A stretch of DNA of 55,930 nt from an uncultured Clostridia bacterium (GTDB taxonomy: Bacteria > Bacillota > Clostridia > Oscillospirales > CAG-272), in the NCBI GenBank assembly GCA_944391805.1, contig CALXUY010000048.1, positions 1 to 55,930 on the forward strand. The letters run 5' to 3'. Every line of letters begins with the position of its first letter. The stretch's first letter is position 1. Below the pieces are notes generated by a model. The model was not told the DNA's origin. It saw nothing but the letters and a program-made list of their open reading frames with translations, and made no database searches. Below are positions 52,558 through 55,930 of the stretch, one piece after another. The position numbers and the translations under genes are program-made.

Positions 52558-54900
52558 TCAGGAATGCCGCTTCTCCTGCCGGCATGATTTCCTTCCGTGC
52601 AGGCCAAAGCCAGCAAGCGTCATCACCGATCCCGCCGCCCAAAAGCCAATGCCAACGGTACTCTTACAGCCGGCCGGAGACTCTCCTCCATCCGTAGTAG
52701 CCGATGCTTCAGGGGCAGTTTCATCATCGGATGGTACCGGCAGCGCTGCGATCGTTTCTTCCTCAAGCAGTTCATTGCAAACCGTACAGCTTCTGTGTCG
52801 ATGCCCTTCAACCCCCTCTGCCGCAGGGGTATCCACCACCCAGCTCCCGGGCTTGTGCCCTGCCGCTGTAATTTCTTCCTGATCAATATCGGCCCCGCAA
52901 ACCGAACAAGCCCGATGACGGCTCCCTGACTCGGTGCAGGTCGCTTCCCGGTCCACAATCCACTCTCCCGGAGTATGCCCAACAGCCGGAAGGACTTCCT
53001 CAACACGCTCCCCGCAGACCGTGCAGAGCGCGTGCCGCTTTCCTTGCTCGGTGCAGGTCGCCTCCTTGTCAAGCGTCCACTCTGCCGGGATATGCGCACC
53101 GGCTCCGGCCGGAATTTTCTCGGTTCGGATCACCGCTCCACAAATGGCGCAAGTCAACGTGCGGGAGCCTGCATCCGTACAGTTCGGCTTTTTGGTAACC
53201 GTCCAAACTCCCTCCACATGTGTATCCGCGGTACAGTCTGCGTTTTTGGGCGCGATGGTCAGTTGATCGATGAAAAAGCATGCGTTATTCTCATTTCCGG
53301 GAAATTCACAGAGACCAAGGTAGTTCATACTGTTTTTTTCGGTCGTCGGTATGGTGACAGTCAGCGATACATGCGTCCATTCCCCTGCTTTTGCTGTGAC
53401 AGTTCCAAGATTTTTGCTGACCGAGCTGTCCTCAAACAGCGTAAAGTCCTGATAAACGCTGTAAACCGCAATTTGCGTGTCCCTCACATCGCCTCCGCCG
53501 TACTGACCATAAGCCATGACATCAAAGGAAATGACATAGGTATTTCCCTTTGTGAAGCAATACGGAGCGATCACCTTGTTGTACGCCTGACCACCGGTCA
53601 GTGCCTCCCAACGGAGCGCGTTGGTTTCCACACCGTTTTTCTCCACGGTATCAACCGAAAGCGCAACGCGGTTGGAGTACAGCGCATTGAAGAAAAAGGG
53701 ATTTTCGTCCTCAAAGTCAAGACGAAGAACCGAATCCACATTCCCGGTGCGACGCGGCATTTCAGAAGGATACGAATCGGCTTGTGAGAGCGCAAAGTTG
53801 TCAATCAGAATGTTGCCGTATACGTCGTCCGGGCACAGAACAAAATAGCCGGCATCAGCGGTGGCGGTCAATATCAGCTCCACATGCTTCCAAACGCCAT
53901 TTTCAAGTGTCACGGAATCCGATTCGCCGGAGGTAAATTTCTGGAGTGCGGCAGCTTCATCCGCCCCGTCCTTCGTGGCGGACGCTGCGGCAAAAACAGC
54001 AACGGGCTCGGAAGCAGCGGTGGAAATATCAAGGCTCAAGCGGTAGGTTTCGCCCTTCCGGAATGCAAACGGGATGTACAGGTTTGCCTCGGAAGCATCC
54101 TTATGCTTCCAGGTCAGTACGCTGTCACCGCGCAGTGTTACGGCAAGATTCCCTGCGGTATCGGCAACCGAACGAAGCGCCGGATATCTGGTACTGTTGA
54201 AATCGGATACCACCTTGTCGTAGCCCACGCTCGGATTGTCCGTGCGCGGAGTCACGCCGCTCGGATAAGCACGATTGAACGCGCTCTGCTCCATGATCAC
54301 CAGATTGTCAATCACAAAACAGGACGCGGCACTCTGGCTTCCATTATCCTCCCAAAAGCCGATGGAATCCGGCTCCCACCACATGCCGGACGAGCCGGGA
54401 ATCGAGACGGTTGCAACCACATGGTTCCATTTCCCGGGAACCACCGTGGCACTGCTTCCATCTGCGTAAGTCACCACTCTCTGAATGTTGCTGAAATTGT
54501 TGCTGCCGGAGGCCTCCGAGGAGTAAACCGAGCTGCAAACCACAACGTTCAGCGCAGCGTCGCTCAACGCATCCCGTCCAAGCTGCTCGGTCACGGCAAC
54601 ATCGTAGGAGATGACATATGTTTTTTGGCGCTCAAAGGGGAACGGCATTGTCACATGATTCCAGCTTCCGTTCTTTCCCTTCAGCGGGTAAATGGTCAAA
54701 GCGGGATTGTCATTGATGGAGGTAACCGCCGTGGATACCGTGCTGTATTTATCCGCGGCGGGAGCAAATGGGTTCTTCCAGTCGTCAAAGGTCAGCGCCG
54801 CGCTCGATTGCTGCTCCTCGGCAGACACAGAAGCTACAGTCGAAAGCATAAGCGAGACAAACATTCCAAGCATCAGAATTATGGAAATGCATTTTTTCAT
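52558..54900 (-). CDS. Surface protein with three jelly-roll modules, Cys repeats and C-terminal anchor
   Basis: Encodes 780 residues. A signal peptide (MKKCISIILMLGMFVSLML) precedes three CBM4/9/22-like beta modules at about 30-200, 215-385 and 400-570. Each contains a TY-x-[IL]S-[YFL]D-[VI] core (KTYVISYDV, ETYRLSLDI, NTYVISFDV) and ends in a [FI]-x-ID-[NQ]-[LF] strand. Then come about four repeats of ~40 residues with the pattern ATCTExGxRxxxCxVCG (TCTEQGKRHALCTVCG, TCTESGSRHRACSVCG), and finally AGCKSTVGIGFW, a hydrophobic helix and an Arg/Lys tail. It is a wall- or membrane-anchored glycan-binding protein. AAAGGA precedes the ATG. Confidence 0.85.
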   Translation of the reverse strand: MKKCISIILMLGMFVSLMLSTVASVSAEEQQSSAALTFDDWKNPFAPAADKYSTVSTAVTSINDNPALTIYPLKGKNGSWNHVTMPFPFERQKTYVISYDVAVTEQLGRDALSDAALNVVVCSSVYSSEASGSNNFSNIQRVVTYADGSSATVVPGKWNHVVATVSIPGSSGMWWEPDSIGFWEDNGSQSAASCFVIDNLVIMEQSAFNRAYPSGVTPRTDNPSVGYDKVVSDFNSTRYPALRSVADTAGNLAVTLRGDSVLTWKHKDASEANLYIPFAFRKGETYRLSLDISTAASEPVAVFAAASATKDGADEAAALQKFTSGESDSVTLENGVWKHVELILTATADAGYFVLCPDDVYGNILIDNFALSQADSYPSEMPRRTGNVDSVLRLDFEDENPFFFNALYSNRVALSVDTVEKNGVETNALRWEALTGGQAYNKVIAPYCFTKGNTYVISFDVMAYGQYGGGDVRDTQIAVYSVYQDFTLFEDSSVSKNLGTVTAKAGEWTHVSLTVTIPTTEKNSMNYLGLCEFPGNENNACFFIDQLTIAPKNADCTADTHVEGVWTVTKKPNCTDAGSRTLTCAICGAVIRTEKIPAGAGAHIPAEWTLDKEATCTEQGKRHALCTVCGERVEEVLPAVGHTPGEWIVDREATCTESGSRHRACSVCGADIDQEEITAAGHKPGSWVVDTPAAEGVEGHRHRSCTVCNELLEEETIAALPVPSDDETAPEASATTDGGESPAGCKSTVGIGFWAAGSVMTLAGFGLHGRKSCRQEKRHS

Positions 54901-55028
54901 GACACAAAATCCTTTCCTGTTTATATGTATTTTTTGCATCACCGGAACGGTATTTGGGCGTGCTTTTCCTTACTGATCAATGAATATTTGTTCAGAAAAG
55001 CCAAATCCGCTCTGCTTTTTGCCTCTCT

Positions 55029-55057
55029 ATTATATATTTTTGAGATGCTTTTGACAA
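55029..55057 (-). promoter_or_regulatory. Promoter of the surface protein gene
   Basis: Minus strand: TTGTCA (55052-55057), 17 bases, TATAAT (55029-55034); leader of about 120 nt. Confidence 0.7.
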
Positions 55058-55165
55058 GTCCCCTATTAACGGCATTTCTATTAAAAATCACGGATCATCA
55101 TCGCCGGCAACAGCTCTGCCGCTTGAATTGGTGGCAGATCAGAATTCTCCGTTTGGAGCTCAAAG

Positions 55166-55208
55166 AAAAATGACCAACATCGTTTTTCAACTGTTGTTGG
55201 TCATTTTT
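55166..55208. terminator. Bidirectional intrinsic terminator
   Basis: AAAAATGACCAACA (55166-55179) pairs perfectly with TGTTGGTCATTTTT (55195-55208), giving T-runs on both strands. It most likely ends transcription of the small lipoprotein gene on the minus strand. The DNA from 55209 to 55408 holds no gene I can support. Confidence 0.75.
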
Positions 55209-55408
55209 ATTGTAATAATAACTGATTCTGCAGCACAACGCTTTCACACAATGGTTTTGCCAGAAAAAATGCAGATTGCGCAGGCATTGCGGATGCGTAC
55301 CATACCGGCAAACTGCATCCCTTCAGACTCCGTTGTGAGGGCTGCGATGCGGAAACCGGCCTGTTTCAAGCATATGCTGAATTGCAAGTCAGGCCATACA
55401 CTTGGATA

Positions 55409-55648
55409 TCAGTAATTCGGGGTCCAGTTGTCGTCCTCAAGATCATCGGATGGAACAAAGCTCTCCTCCGGCTCATCGCTTTCCGGCATTTGTGTGCTCT
55501 CCGGGTCAGAGGACGCCGGCGTGGAAGCGACGGTCTGTTGGCTTTCTTCCGCACTTTCTCCCGATTCGGATTCCGGGCGGGTGCAGGCACACAGCAGAAC
55601 AGCCAGCAGCCCAAGCAGCAGAACGGCAGTTCGGATCTGTTTTTTCAT
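55409..55648 (-). CDS. Small lipoprotein, 79 residues
   Basis: A basic start (MKKQIRT), a hydrophobic core and the lipobox VLLCAC give a lipoprotein leader; the mature part of ~57 residues is a disordered acidic Ser/Glu/Pro tether with many SDPES-type runs and ends DDLEDDNWTPNY. AAGGAG lies 6 bases before the ATG at 55646-55648. No domain is present. It may be a surface tether or decoy; function unknown. A GC-rich palindrome (55668-55692) lies just upstream. Confidence 0.75.
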   Translation of the reverse strand: MKKQIRTAVLLLGLLAVLLCACTRPESESGESAEESQQTVASTPASSDPESTQMPESDEPEESFVPSDDLEDDNWTPNY

Positions 55649-55666
55649 CAAAGTCTCCTTTCTGTC

Positions 55667-55693
55667 TCCCCGGCCGGGAATTCCGGCCGGGGA
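55667..55693. terminator. GC-rich palindrome upstream of the small lipoprotein gene
   Basis: CTCCCCGGCCGG-AATT-CCGGCCGGGGAG, a perfect stem of about 12 bp, without T-run. On the minus strand it follows a short open frame ending at 55710 (C-terminus AVPGVRFEK) that may be the tail of a gene interrupted by the repeat at 55806; that frame is too short to call. Confidence 0.5.
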
Positions 55694-55805
55694 GCGTCAT
55701 TGCCCGATCTCATTTCTCAAAGCGCACTCCGGGAACGGCAAAGTATGTCTCCGCATCCGGGGCAGTGACAATCTCACAGCATGTGCGGTCTGTCCGGCAG
55801 ATCCT

Positions 55806-55930
55806 TAAGGCAACACCGCGCAATTCACGGTTCGCACCTTGACTGCACAACTTTTTGCATCTTTTTCGCCAAACTTCACAAATCTCCTTGTCAATAGATC
55901 CACTATTGCCTGCGTCAATTTGGTTTGTTT
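55806..55930. mobile_element. MITE-like inverted-repeat element, left part
   Basis: It starts TTAAGGCAACACCGCGCAAT and runs off the window end after 125 bases. Its last 72 bases equal positions 1-72 with three differences. The matching right end is at 111-127. It has no open frame of its own. Confidence 0.75.

Noticed and set aside
55128..55415. 95-codon plus-strand frame through the bidirectional terminator
   Set aside because: It translates the terminator stem, and the remainder shows no domain. The antisense frame in the same place is equally weak.

Overview
The window reads as chromosomal DNA of a Gram-positive-type anaerobe of the class Clostridia, most likely an uncultured gut lineage. 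The grounds are a Firmicutes-type dcw cell-wall and division cluster opened by mraZ, a class B PBP with PASTA repeats, a nine-gene V/A-type ATPase with Na+-site residues, strong AGGAGG ribosome sites, TTGACA/TATAAT promoters with 17-base spacers, and many secreted lipoproteins and carbohydrate-related surface proteins. No rRNA, tRNA, CRISPR array, phage or plasmid gene was seen. Both ends of the window fall inside copies of the same ~180 bp inverted-repeat element, so the window is probably a whole assembly contig broken at repeats.

Layout. 179-3155: an M18 aminopeptidase (-) divergent from L-rhamnose isomerase (+). 3602-19056 (-): dcw cluster in the order mraZ, rsmH, ftsL-like, PASTA PBP, murE, murF, mraY, ftsW, a small membrane gene, murG, ftsQ/divIB, then a terminator, a new promoter and two tandem ftsZ genes. 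No murD, murC or ftsA gene lies in the cluster. 19421-23158 (+): a 1245-residue DUF4011-type SF1 helicase fused to a C-terminal nuclease-like domain. 23887-32405 (-): a probable operon for a solute-binding lipoprotein, two LamG-like secreted proteins, a 39-residue peptide, and two related beta-propeller proteins. It is divergent from an AraC regulator (32740, +), which is followed by a convergent SGNH-esterase lipoprotein. 34805-43708 (-): V/A-ATPase operon G-I-K-E-C-F-A-B-D. 43914-47699: a hypothetical gene, a 41-residue gene with a consensus promoter, a YitT-like membrane protein and a membrane glycosyltransferase. 47801-51880 (-): ROK sugar kinase, SIS isomerase and GH2 glycosidase, ending at a junction where two divergent genes have both lost their 5' parts. 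52558-55648 (-): a surface protein with three jelly-roll-like modules and cysteine-rich repeats, and a small lipoprotein.

The least expected material is in the intergenic DNA. Three intervals (3164-3599, 23184-23864, 45712-46046) are each bracketed by two near-identical copies of a locus-specific hairpin. Two of them hold opposite-orientation copies of the same structured repeat, and stems inside it differ by paired, compensating changes. The third is a different element with terminal inverted repeats and at least five internal hairpins. Other points of interest are the ftsZ pair with diverged C-terminal tails, a helicase-nuclease that could be a single-gene defence or nucleic-acid-processing protein, and two small ORFs with clear expression signals.
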